NCBI RefSeq assembly: GCF_019320115.1
Contig: NC_089586.1
Span: 3,992,804-4,056,803, forward strand
DNA: 64,000 bases
DNA from: Miscanthus floridulus
Lineage: Eukaryota > Streptophyta > Magnoliopsida > Poales > Poaceae
Direction: 5' to 3'
Shown here in pieces: positions 43,174-54,664 of this stretch (position 1 is its first letter; the number at the start of each line of letters is the position of its first letter). Made by a program: the position numbers and the translations under genes. The notes below the pieces were generated by a model. The model ran no database searches. It saw nothing but the letters and a program-made list of their open reading frames with translations, and had not been told where the DNA came from.

Positions 43174-44163
43174 CTACTCCTCGGGGCTATCGTCGGGATC
43201 GGAGATGTCACCATCGCCCACAGGTGAAACTACAGGCTCGTCCTTGTTGTCGTTGTCGACGTCCATGCCAACTGCGTCTGGTGGAGCATATGGGCCAACC
43301 CCATTGTAGAGCACGTGAAACTCCTCGTGCAGGTAGCCATTGTATTCCTCTAGCTCATCGACCCTCTGCAGCAGAAGGTTTCTTGCGTTCTAGGCTTCAT
43401 TCCTTTCCTGAACCAACTGTCCAATCATGCGGTCTGCATTGTTGTTGGCTTGAGTCAACGTATGCACCCGCTGCATAGCTCTATCACCTCTCTCAACCGC
43501 CTGATCTCGCTGTAGGTTCATATTAGCCAACTGCTCCTGCAAGCTAGCTATAACACGTGCCTGTCTCTTCTTCTGCTTTTTCCCTTTTAGCTTATCCTCA
43601 CTACGCAAGCCAGTCAAAGTCCAATAGGTACTCTCGAGACCCTCATATGCTCTGATGGCGGCGAACATAGCACTCATTGCCTGGTTGTCGCTAGCCTGTC
43701 CTTCAGCTGGACCTCTGACCAATGCACTTCCCTGAGGCTGAACCCAAATGGCATCACGAGGATCATCCCTAGGAAAAGTACCAGCTAGAGCTGCTGCAAG
43801 CTCATTGGGAAATCTGCTCATAATGTCCCTGATGACACAGAAGGCTGCTCCCTCTGCACCCTCAGCTAGAGTGCGACCCTCAAACTCCAAATGCCAACCA
43901 TCCCAATCTGGAGCATCACCGAGAGCAGGAACCGTGATCTCCACCACTGCAAGTCCATCCTCTGCTAACTGGCTCTCATTCCAAGAGTACACTGGCTCTT
44001 GACCCTTTGGGTACCCCACATCATGGAGCACTCTCCAAAGCAAAGTTGGCATGCCAAACTTGCTCAAGAAGGTGTCCATGGTGCGGTGCTCCCTCAGGGC
44101 CAATGGACATCGGGGTGCTCTTCCTCCGGTGGACTTACGGGTGGTCTGCTTCGTGCGGGCCAT
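43174..44163 (-). pseudogene. Tekay additional ORF with histone H3-tail-like N-terminus
   Basis: From the ATG at 44163 (context CAGATGG) the frame reads M-ARTKQTTRKSTGGRAPR. Against the histone H3 tail, 15 of these 17 residues are identical; the differences are A7 to T and K14 to R. R2, K4, R8, K9, S10, T11 and R17 are kept. What follows is not a histone fold: residues 25-190 are unfamiliar (MDTFLSKFGMP, PVYSWNESQLAEDGLAVVEI, PDWDGWHLEFEG). Then come a basic patch KLKGKKQKKRQ (about 191-201), a coiled-coil-like region (about 200-285) and an acidic tail ending DGDISDPDDSPEE. The frame is 329 codons plus TAG at 43174, with one internal TAG (43390-43392) in an otherwise coding-like stretch. It lies between the PBS and gag on the same strand. 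Longer in-frame starts (44241) exist, but only the Met at 44163 would expose the H3-like end after Met removal. Function unknown. Confidence 0.75.
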
Positions 44164-44939
44164 CTGTAGCAAAAGTTCTTTTATTACCTCGGGGAAACAT
44201 ATTTTAGGTGATACAACTTTTATCAATATGAGATAATCCATTTATAAGGGGAGGAATGCTTGAGATGAATGAAATGCACAAGTAACATGATGTATGTACA
44301 TGCCGTACGTTCTCACAAACTTAGGAAATAAATAATTTCTAACGACTAATTCGATGGCATACAACGATCTCTCAAATACGTAGCTAATACGTTCTACACA
44401 ATAGCGTTGTTATGTACCTGCAGAAGATCCATTTCAGCCCAATTCCCAATGAATGCATAAAAAGCAGTAACTTTTATCTACACGCTCTATACGAATCCCC
44501 AGATACGTGTACAACGGTAGTAACTACCCGAACTATCGTCCTATTGACGGCATCGCCTCCACAGACGGAAGACCCATACATGAGATACCTTTGTAAAACA
44601 TGCATAGAACATGTAATTACTCCAGCATCATATAAGCATTCACCCTAGATCGGCGGTGTATCCAATCATGCTCTCACAACTCACACTTACCGATGCGTAG
44701 AGGTAAATGATCCATTCATTACCACTCAAACAAGTGGCACTCATACAATAGCACGCCGTATGAGCGACGAAAGAGAAATATGATGCAAGAACCCCAAGTC
44801 AGTACTTAATTAAGCCACCTAGAGTCCTTAACTGGGCATAGAGGATATGACCACTGGCACACTTTATGGTTTGGAAATCACGTTTTTCAAATGCCTTTTT
44901 ATTTTAAATACACTTGTGAATAGTAACATGCTAAACCAT
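44164..44939 (-). other. Tekay 5' leader
   Basis: Between PBS and the extra ORF. No domain found. The minus strand just before the ATG reads TTTTGCTACAG, which resembles a plant 3' splice site, so the ORF may be reached by splicing from the leader. Confidence 0.4.
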
Positions 44940-44951
44940 GCTCTGATACCA
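44940..44951 (-). other. Tekay primer binding site (initiator Met tRNA)
   Basis: Minus strand TGGTATCAGAGC lies two bases from the 5' LTR end, complementary to the 3' end of tRNA-iMet. Confidence 0.92.
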
Positions 44952-44953
44952 GC

Positions 44954-47900
44954 AGTAACAGAACCGACCAATTATACGAAATTAAGTAAGAAAATCATCC
45001 GCTAGAGCAGACGATTTAGCAAACTTAAGCCCGTATAACCCGGTAGTCCGTGAAATCACGAAGGATTTCAAACCAACTTCCATTCTAGCCAAGATCATAA
45101 TAAGTTTAGCGGTCACCATCACATATTACATAAAAGTTCACAATCACCGGTACATCAGAGTTTCAATATAGTTATTACAAAACCAGTTCGAATAAAAGTA
45201 GCGGAAGTCATTTGTTCAAACGACACACACTCATGCGGAGTTTAAATATAGTGCCAGCGAATGATCATCTCCAACAAAAGCATCAGATGAGACGTAAGGA
45301 ATGACCATGCCCATGGTCCTAAGCATCACCCATCGCAAGATAAAGGCAGTTGATACAGTAGCCATAATACATCTGCCCATCTGCAACAAGTGGGAATAAA
45401 ACCCTGAGTACGAGAAGGTACTTAGCTAGACTTACCCGACATAACCAAAAATAAATGACACCAAGGATTATGAAGGGCTTTATAGTAGGGTAGCTGACTC
45501 ATTTGCAAAAAGAAGCATTTTTAGTATTTCAAGAACCTTTTAAAAAGCATTATTGCCAAGTTAATTATTATTAACCTGCCGACTAGATTTGCACCTATAC
45601 TAGAGTAAACATGTGATTAAGCAGATAATGATAACCAATGATCATTAAACAACTTCCATACTGTCATATTCATTATAACTGTCCAAGTGTTCCATAACAT
45701 TTACTACGATGAAGTAACTCAAGTCAAGTGCTCACTATCCAGGAGCGATGGCGATTCGAATCGATTCCTATCCAGCTGGTGATTTATTCCTTACACAAAC
45801 CTCACTCACCCGCTAAAGTGAGATATTGATCACCGAGTCAACTTTCTAGAATCTTGAGTTTGCCAGGAACCACATGTACCTAGGGGCTGACCGACTGCAC
45901 TTTGGTCTTATCATCCCGCCCCCGTGTCCTACCACACCTGCTCCGGCACAGTGCATTGCGGGCAATCTACTCGGCCCGAAAAAACTCCTAGCTTCGTGGT
46001 CGGAAGGTACTTTATCCGGCCAGCTAAATGTAAGGCATGCGTTCAACATGACTCGAGGCCCAACAATGGTCGGTCCTTAATCGACACAGACGGAAAGCAC
46101 TACAGTCCAAAACTCTACAAGTCTCCGTCCGGTCTCAACTTCATTTAACACTTAGTTATACCATGACTTCATAGTCATCCAAACAGATCCAGGTAACCAC
46201 CTATAGCTCGCAGGTGATAGGAAATCACCTGACTTCTACCGGTCTAAGCCAGCTAAGCATTGACTCGATTGCGGATACCAGGGTAACAAGGATATAGTAT
46301 AACAAAGGTAAACAAGGTATAATGCAGCAACGGTTGCAAACAACTCCTGAACGTAATGCATTAATTAAAGTAAAGCATTTAATTAATAATTGCAAACCGG
46401 GAGAAAAATGCTCTGGGGCTTGCCTCTCTCGAAGGAGCTCGGACGGTGATCAGGGCACTCCGGAAGTTCCTCAACGTCCTCCTCGTCGGCTTCCGGCACT
46501 TCCTGCGGCTACACCTTGAACTGCTCCTCGGGCTCCTCGGGTATAACGACTGGGTTCTCGGTTTGCGATCCTATATGATGCAATGCGCGTAAGTGCTTAT
46601 GCAAACGGTGCATCGAAGGAGATGAATGCAATGGATATGTTTAAATGCAAGGTAGTCAACATCATCCAAGAAAATATACTACAAGCACATGTCATCTACT
46701 GCATTCTCTTCTACTACTAATATGTTTAAGGCGACACACCTTATCAAATGCTTCAAAGATACACCAAAGCTATTATTATTAACTAATCTTGTATTAAAGA
46801 TGATTATTTTATTTCCTTTTAAATTAGGGCTACAACAGCAATCTATATTTCTGGTGCTTATAAAAATCTGAGAAAATTACAGTAGCATGGTACTACTCTA
46901 ATTAGACTACCATCAGATTTTCATGATATTTGAATGAGTGGATTAGCCTACACAAAAATCACAAGCTATGGCATGATTTTGTACATAAAAATACTTTGAA
47001 CTGTGAAAAGTGTCAAACAACAGAAGTAATATTTTTCCTAGGTTCTTCATAGCATATAATGACTGTACAAAAATTGTCACATGCATATTTTATACAAATT
47101 TGCTCTCTAGCTAAAATAACAAAAATCAGCCATTAAAGGTACTTGAACTACACCTAAAAATTTTCCCCCAGCACATGCATGAAACATATTTTTCCTAGGA
47201 AGTATATGACATAAGAAGATTAACAAACTTGGAATCATATTTTTCTGAAGACTATAGATTTTTCTACATATTTTTCAAGTTATCAGCAATATTCATGATT
47301 AAATAAAATTCTACAGCAAAGTATCTCAAAAATGTCATGCAATAATTTTCCCAAGTAGATCTGATGATAAGAAACCTAGCAAAATTTGTTTCAACAGATT
47401 TGGAGCTAATAGGAGTATACAAACATTTTCCAAAGCATTTAAATAGAATTCTGAAAAATCATTTTTGAAATCCCTTTTAAAAGTCAGACGACGAAATACT
47501 GGGTGCACCCGGTGCTGTGCACCCGGATCTGATCCAGGGCACTGACGAGTGGGCCCCCATGGTCAACGGCCCCCACCTGTCGGTCAGACCGAGACAGGGG
47601 CGGTGCTGACCGGCCAGCTCTCGCCGACGGCGAGCCAGCCGGCGGTGTGATCACCACCAGTAGCTCACCCACGACGAGGCGAACACGGTGCACCAAGAGA
47701 AGGCACAGGAGGAGCTCGGGATAGGGCTCGACGACGTGCATGGCGGAGCGGCGGCGCTGCTCCCGATGGCCGGCCATCTCCGACCGGGAAGGGGCGCGAA
47801 AGGTGGTACGGGAGCTTGACCGAGCTCGTGCGGTGGTCGTGCGCGCGAAACAGTAGCTAGAAGAAGGACGGAGGGCGAGGTCCATGGAGCGGAGCGCTCC

Positions 47901-48998
47901 GGTGAGCTCGGCCACAACTCTGGCGAGAGATTCCTAGGGAGAGGGAGCTTCTCATGGCTTACCGAGGCGAGCACGAGGTGCGTGATGATGAGTCGAAGAT
48001 GCGGGCGAGATGGAGGGTTCAACGGCAAGCTAGGATGGCTAAGCGAGCCAAATCCAGCGAGGGAGCTGGTGGCGGCCGATGGCGGGTGCGTACACGGGTG
48101 CTGTCCGAGCGAGAGGCGAAGGGAGGAGCAGGAAATGCGATGCCGAGCGAGCTCTGCGGGAGCTTAAGCAGTTGCCAGCAGTGCCAGAGCTACCGCGGCA
48201 TGTGGACGCGGTGTCAGGCCACCATCGACGGGTGGTGCCACGCGGCGGGCAAGCCCTGACACGGTCGGGGGCATGGCGCGGCGACGGGCGCTGCGCACGG
48301 CGCTGGGCTGGGCCGAGCGAGGCGAGGCGCGCGAGCGGCGGGCGCTGCTAGGCCGACTCGCGAGGTGGGCTGGTGCGTTGGGCGGGTGAGGCACGCGGCT
48401 GGTGGGGACGCGGGCCAGGCCGGCTTCGGCAGGCGGGCCAGAAGCGAGGCGGCGGCCCGCGAAGGAGGAAAATCCTTTTTCCAAATATATTTTCAAGGAA
48501 TTTTTAAATGCCCTCTTTTAAATATTATTTTGAGCAAGAAAATGACCTCTTTTGAAAATGTACCAAAAATAAAAGTTGTTTAGAATTTAATTCTCTACAA
48601 CTTTGCTTTTATGACCACAACCAAATTCTTTCTAGATTTTAAATTGTAAGATCAAAGTCCACGTTTAGCTCAAAACCCTAATTTTGGGAATTAATTTTTG
48701 AAGCCAAATTTTGAATTAATTTGAATACAAACATTGCTCCAAAAATTAAACTAAACATTGCTAGATGATTTACAATAGTAGCCAAATATGTTTTACTAAC
48801 CTAGCAAGAAAAATTTAGGGCAAAACAATTCTTAAACAGGTGTATGCAGCATTCAGGTTTCATGCATGTTTCAGATGTTTCAAAGCAATGTTTCAATTGT
48901 TATTCACATGATTAGGCATGTATGATTTGGATGCTTGATGATGCATGATATATGTGATTTGCAGTGCCTAAATGCAGGCATAACACCGGGGTGTTACA
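44954..48998 (-). repeat. Tekay 5' LTR (4,045 bp)
   Basis: Starts on the minus strand TGTAACACCCCGG at 48998. Its last base is changed (GTTACT instead of GTTACA at 44954). Co-linear with the left LTR. It is followed on the right by GTCAG (48999-49003), completing the target duplication. Confidence 0.92.
46383..46571 (-). pseudogene. Conserved LTR short ORF, copy in the 5' LTR
   Basis: Same frame as the copy at 35674-35862 at a constant offset of 10,709. It carries CAG where the sister has TAG (46503-46505) but its own TAG at 46509-46511, where the sister has CAG. Each LTR therefore acquired a different nonsense change, and the ancestral frame was open. Confidence 0.45.
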
Positions 48999-49003
48999 GT
49001 CAG

Positions 49004-51646
49004 GTCGATTAGCAGCAGCGAATCCCGGCAAACAACAATTAGCATGGCTAGCCAATGACGGCGATAGATGTCTTAACTGCAGCTTATAGGGACAAACCGG
49101 CCGATGGATGCAACCAGAGCACCCAGTAAGGTGAATCGATCGGCTTTACCACCATCCATTTGAAAGTCACGTATGTAATCCATGGTGAGAAGGAAAGAAA
49201 AGAAATCGAGTAATGATTATTTATCGGATCGGACTTGGTGTTGGACTCGTTCATGCAGTGCGGCTTGAGTACAAACAAAGCATATATTGGTTCTTTATTA
49301 GTTCAAGCCAACATAGAGTAGATGCGAGTGAACAAGCTTGGAAGCCAATGTGGACTGCGAAGCATATCAGCCATCAGGAGACAGAGTCTAATTAAATACG
49401 TCCACATACCCGATGCCGGTTAAGAGAAAATAGCAGAAGGTCGCTACTGATTTGCTTATATATTTGAATTAAGAGCGAATTAGTACGTGACAAGGATACT
49501 CATTAGCTTATGAGTGTGAAGATCAAGGCATCAAGCCGATGGGGCCCTTTATATAGTGATCAGGCATCAAGCTGATGGGTTTGTTGAAACCAAAGTAAGT
49601 CTCCTTCCATCGACTATTATGATCGGCTATTGTGAAGCATCAGCACAGTTACAACCAGTGAAAACCCCATCTGCTACAAGTTGCTATAGATAAATACTTT
49701 CCCTGTGGTGTCTATATACTTACATAGAAGGCAAAATCTGCTACACCATACTCCTACCCAAGGCGAGATCAGTTTAATTCAAAGGAAGGACTACACATAC
49801 ATGTAAGGCGGCGTTGGAAAATAGGATAACTCCCAACATATTAGTTCATGACACCATCTCCAATGCCAGTTTGAGGAAGGCTAAGGAAGTTAGGAGCAGT
49901 TGACCTATGTGCGCAGATATCAGAAGAAGAGTATTAGAGTTGTGATCCTAATTTGGGGGAAACAAAAGCCGATGATAAAGCTTATTGCATTGGCTAGAGA
50001 TATTGATTCGTTTATCTCGATATGTCAGATACAAGGCAGGATGAAAATGAATGAGTCACATACAAGGCGAAAGCGGCCACTATGGATGACTTCTTCTCCA
50101 GCATCATGGCTAAGCCTAACATCACTAATGATACAATCAGCTTGTCATGGAACCAACACCGAGAAGATCCTTGAGATGAATATGCTCAGCGTCTTGAGCT
50201 CTTGCATGAACTACGCATCTAGGGGCCTGCCACTGCACATGCACCTACACGCCATCGAGCTCATCTTCATGTTCTATGGCATGCTCAACATCAGTTTTTG
50301 TCACCATGACGTTCTTCAGGGCTACCCGTGAGCTGCCCAATGGCATGTTCACCTAGGTGCTCTAGATCCACAACAAGGAGATCGACAAAGGCCAAGCTCA
50401 CGCCCAAGGACCGAATATAATAAAGGCCATTGCATATTCGTCAGCAGTAGAGATGGCTACAGGAGTGCAATGTAAGCGCATCGACAATGCATGCGTATGG
50501 TCCAACGCTAGAATCACCATCAGCAACCAGCATCACCCATTGTGTTGTTGGCATCGTCACCATCATTATTGTCTTGCTAGTTGCAATCATCCTCAATTGC
50601 GTTGGCAGCGGCTACAGATATTGACAAAGCTCGGATGGCATGGCCATCGAAATATTGATCTTCTCGGTGGATTCGTAATTCGGTGGTTGACACAGAGAAG
50701 ACCAGAGACAGATCGAGTAGAAAGCCAATAAAGACCAATCACTTCTCTTGGGATAGAATCGACTGTTACTTCATAACCTTACCGTTCAAGCAGATGGAGT
50801 CTGTAGCTGATCGACAAGAGCATAAAGCCAGTAAGATATCGATTTCTAGTACAGCAGTGGAACTTTAAAATAATTAGGTGAAATCAATTAAAGATCGACA
50901 TAGCTGATGACCATCTCTAGAGCTAATGGGATTGTCAAAGTCATTTTCTTCCATGGGTTATTATCATCGGTTGTTCGACCAAGCATAATTTTCAAGATAA
51001 AGAAAAACTCATCATGAGAGGTTATGTCAGAGATACAAAAGGAAGTTAGCAACCTAACAGCCGATAGGAGACCATTGGCTGGGAGTTATTATATGTAGGA
51101 AATTAGCTAACAATAAGGTAATCGTAGCCGACGATGAAGAAAATTATTATATTAAGAAGATAAAAAGAAGTCACCATCAGTTAGTGATTATCTGATTGAG
51201 GGCATTAACACGTACATGGAAGGAACTATTACATACCTATACATAAGTCATCAGAAGATGGAAAAGGAAATAAACAAGTTTAAAGAGTTTCCATGGTTCG
51301 ATGATGTGTTCAGCTGATGTTCGTATGCAGCACTGCAACAGGGAATAGCTGAGGGATTTAGGAGTTCGGTTAATAATCATGGAAGCATATATAACAAGGA
51401 CTACTCAAAGGCCGATCTGATGAGCACGCAGGTGATGCATCAAGGGAAGTTGAAGGATGTTCTTGTTCTAGGATCTACAAAATAAGATCAGCATACATAT
51501 AGCAAAGGAATCATCGGGATTTAATGACAAAGGAAGACGACCGTACTCTTCTGAATCTACTTGCATCAGCTATTGGTTAGCCGATGTTGCTTGTCTACAT
51601 GTCAACATGGTTTGATGACACCGGTGATGATGGTGCTGGTGGTGAC
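49004..51646. other. Old unclassified repeat DNA right of Tekay
   Basis: Contains many GCCGATGG/ATCGGCT-type phrases also seen at 33900. Around 50050-50620 several broken frames look coding-like, including a hydrophobic run VVGIVTIIIVLLVAIIL in one frame near 50540-50590 that could be a membrane segment. No family was recognised and no frame stays open, so I treat it as a decayed element or captured gene piece. Confidence 0.35.
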
Positions 51647-53806
51647 TTAAAGGTCCTAATATGGCTACAAGGGGTTGAATAGCCTATTTAAAAATCTATA
51701 AATCAACTAGAGCAATTTGATTAGTATGACAAATAGCGAAACACAAACTTGCTTTAGGTCTACAAGGGTTGCAAGCCACCTATTCAGCAATTCTAGTTAC
51801 TATGATCACTAGACACACAATTTGCTAAGTCACTACTCACTAAGAGCTCTCACACTTGCTACATTAAAGAGCTCCACTAGATGAACTTAAGCCACAAAGC
51901 AAGCTCTCAATTCTAGCTACACTAAAGAGCTTGCTACAACTAGTTTGCAGAAATATAAATGAGTAAGTAATGTGATTATACCACCACATAGAGGAGTGAA
52001 CCAATCACAAGATGAATACTAATTCAATTACCAGAAGAATACCAAAGGGCAAGAGACAACCAATGTTTTTCTCCTGAGGTTCACGTGCTTGTCGGCATGC
52101 TAGTCCCCATTGTGTCGACCAACACTTGGTGGTTCGGTGGCTAAGAGGTGTTGCAATAACCTCGTCCACATAATTGGACACCACAAGAACCTACCCACAA
52201 GTGAGGTAACTCAATGACACGAGCAATCCACTAGAGTCACCTTTCAGCGCTCCGCCGGGGGAGGCACAAGACCCATCACAATCACCGCGATCGGAGCTGG
52301 AGACAATCACCAACCTACGCTCGATGATCCTCGCTGCTCCAAGCCATCTAGGTGGCGGCAACCACCAAGAGTAACAAAAGAATCCCGTAGTGAAACCCGA
52401 ACAACAAGTGCCTCTAGATGCAATCACTTAAGCAATGCACTTGGATTATCTTCCAATCTCACAAAGATGTTGAATCAATGATGGAGATGTGTGGGAGGGC
52501 TTTGGCTAAGCTCACAATGTTGCTATGTCAATGCAAATAGCCAAGAGAGTGAGCTAGAGCCGGCCAAATGATATTTATGGACACCCCCAAATAATAGAGC
52601 TGTTGGCTCAATTATTGGGCTGACTACGAGACAACCGGACGCACCGGTCATGTATACCGGATGCGTCCTATGTGGTGATCAGACGTGTCTGGTCGCTGCA
52701 TCATCGCCACATGTCCTATTCAAATTGTTTTGCCATTCACGCCCAATGGCAATCTCTACGCACAGTAATATTGGTGACCGAACATGCTGTTAGAGAACGA
52801 CTGGACGCAAGAGACTCAACGTCTGATCAAGTCCAAAGAGCTCCTAGAGCCACTCTGGGCCGACTGGACGTGTTTGGTCACACCTGACCAGACGCTCCTA
52901 GCGTCCGATCAATTATAGCGCTGAAACCCGAGTCTACTGGTTCACACCGAACGTGTCCGGTGTGGCGACCAGACGCGTTCGGTCGCTGCGTCTGGTTGAG
53001 TCCAACGAGCTCCTAGAGCCGCTGAACTACGATTGGACATGTCCGGTGTGGCCGAACGGATGCACCCCTATGTTCAATCCTCTCTGGACCAACACCCGCA
53101 CCCCACATCACCTCGACCGAATGCTAAACAGTGATTGCTCAACGTCTGGTTACTGCTATGACCTAGAGTCCAGTCACTTCATCAACTCTGCCATGCCTGG
53201 CCAGAATACCAAACATGTTCAATATGGATATCGGAAGCGTCTGGTCACGTTGAGAAGATACCGGACGCGTCCGGTCCGCACATTGAATGCATCCGGTCAC
53301 CCCGTGACTAGCGCATTCAACTCCTTTTCAACTCTATCTTCTTTACCCTTGCTCAAATGTGCCAACCACTAAGTGTATCACCCTGTGCACATGTGTTAGC
53401 ATATTTTCACAAATGTTTTTAAGGGTGTTATCACTCCACTAGATCCTAAATACATATGCAATGAGTTAAAGCATCTAGTGGCACTTTGATAACTGCATTT
53501 TGATATGAGTTTCTCCCCTCTTAATAGTATGGCTATCAGTCCTAAATGTGATCACACTCACTAAGTGTCTCAATCACCAAAACAAAAAACTCCTATCAAG
53601 TTTCACCTTTGCCTAGAGCTTTTTGTTTTCCTTTCATCTTTTCCAAGTCTAAGCATTTAATCACCACCATGCTATCACCATCATCATGTTATGATCTTTA
53701 TGTGCTTCATCACTTGGAGTAGTGCTACCTATCTCATAATTACTTTGATAAACTAGGTTAGCACTTAGGGTTTCATTAATTCACCAAAACCAAACAAGAG
53801 CTTTCA
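51647..53806 (-). repeat. Second solo LTR of the SIRE/Maximus-like family, TSD GTGAC
   Basis: Begins TTAAAGGTCCTAATATGG (family start TGAAATGTCC, first G mutated) and ends CAAGAGCTTTCA at 53806. GTGAC flanks it at 51642-51646 and 53807-53811. Co-linear with 27399-29289, including CACGTGCTTG.CGGCA, GCTCCGCCGGGG and CCAAGAGTAACAAA landmarks. The 2,160-bp length is longer mainly in the CCGGACGC repeat zone (52630-53310), which is more decayed. No internal region remains. Confidence 0.85.
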
Positions 53807-53811
53807 GTGAC

Positions 53812-54664
53812 GTTCCTACTAGAGTACCTACCCAAAATCTATCATGTGGCACGGCTACTTTAGCGGATGTAGGGCCAATCAGGCTACATCTTTAGAACCA
53901 TTTGGTGGCCGATGAGTGCGCGCATAGCAGCACAATGACCTGCGCAACACAACTATACTATGATGTTTTCCCATTCCCTGACATCATTGGCGGTGACAAA
54001 TTCGACGATGCTGATGATGTACCTGAGCTGCGCGGAGCAAATGCTGCTCCTAATCTCCTAGAGCTTTATGGCATTTAACATGTTCGGCGACCTAGAAAGC
54101 ACGATGGGGAGTGAGTGGAGATCATGTTTGACATCATCACAAGTAGGCTGGTCCTCATCACCATGCTCATCGGTAACATCAAGGTATTTGTGATTAGGCC
54201 GTGTTCAAGAACATGCAGTTGGAACTCAACCTGTTTGGCCTCATCATCTACAACGCCAACATGAAGCAACTGGTAAACATGTCGGGGTACGAATACTTCT
54301 CCTACCAGAAGATGTGATAGTAGATATATAAAGATTAGCAGGGACCAATCCAGCAGCATGAGATTGCCATAGCATCTGGCCTCAAGGCCGATTACATCTA
54401 TTTCTAACAATGAATTAGGCCCTAAGGCTGATTGCATTTATTGAGCTTGCAATGTTTGAAGAAAAGTTGTGCTCATTGTCTCATGAAGGACAATTGAAGG
54501 CTTATGTGATGTCTACTTGCATTTATAGAGAGAATACAAATAGCGGTAGGAAAATGAATAAATGTTAAGCATATTTTTCTAGCGAAGTATCTGAACTAAT
54601 GACTTCCCTTGAAGAAAACAACCTGCTAGTTCAAGATCCTGCCTTTCAAACCGAAGAATCGTTT
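53812..54664. other. Old unclassified repeat DNA
   Basis: Continuation of the sequence left of the solo LTR (GGCCGATTACAT and AAGGCTGATTGC phrases). Coding-like but broken frames at 54000-54310; not recognised. Confidence 0.3.

Larger units (their letters stand above)
34244..48998 (-). mobile_element. Nearly complete Tekay-clade chromovirus, TSD GTCAG
   Basis: A 14,755-bp Ty3/gypsy insertion on the minus strand: two LTRs of about 4.05 kb, an initiator-Met PBS, an extra ORF, gag, protease, RT, RNase H, integrase with chromodomain, and a PPT, flanked by GTCAG. TGTAACACCCCGG at the LTR start, 4-kb LTRs and the C-terminal chromodomain place it in the Tekay (Del) clade. All frames carry nonsense codons, so it is now immobile on its own. 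It inserted into older repeat DNA, and nothing has inserted into it. Confidence 0.92.

Noticed and set aside
43174..44163. A true histone H3 gene
   Set aside because: Only the first 17 or so residues match H3. No histone-fold sequence follows, and the ORF sits inside a retrotransposon between PBS and gag.
52953..53372. 139-codon plus-strand ORF
   Set aside because: It lies in the decayed CCGGACGC repeat zone of a solo LTR and has no domain.
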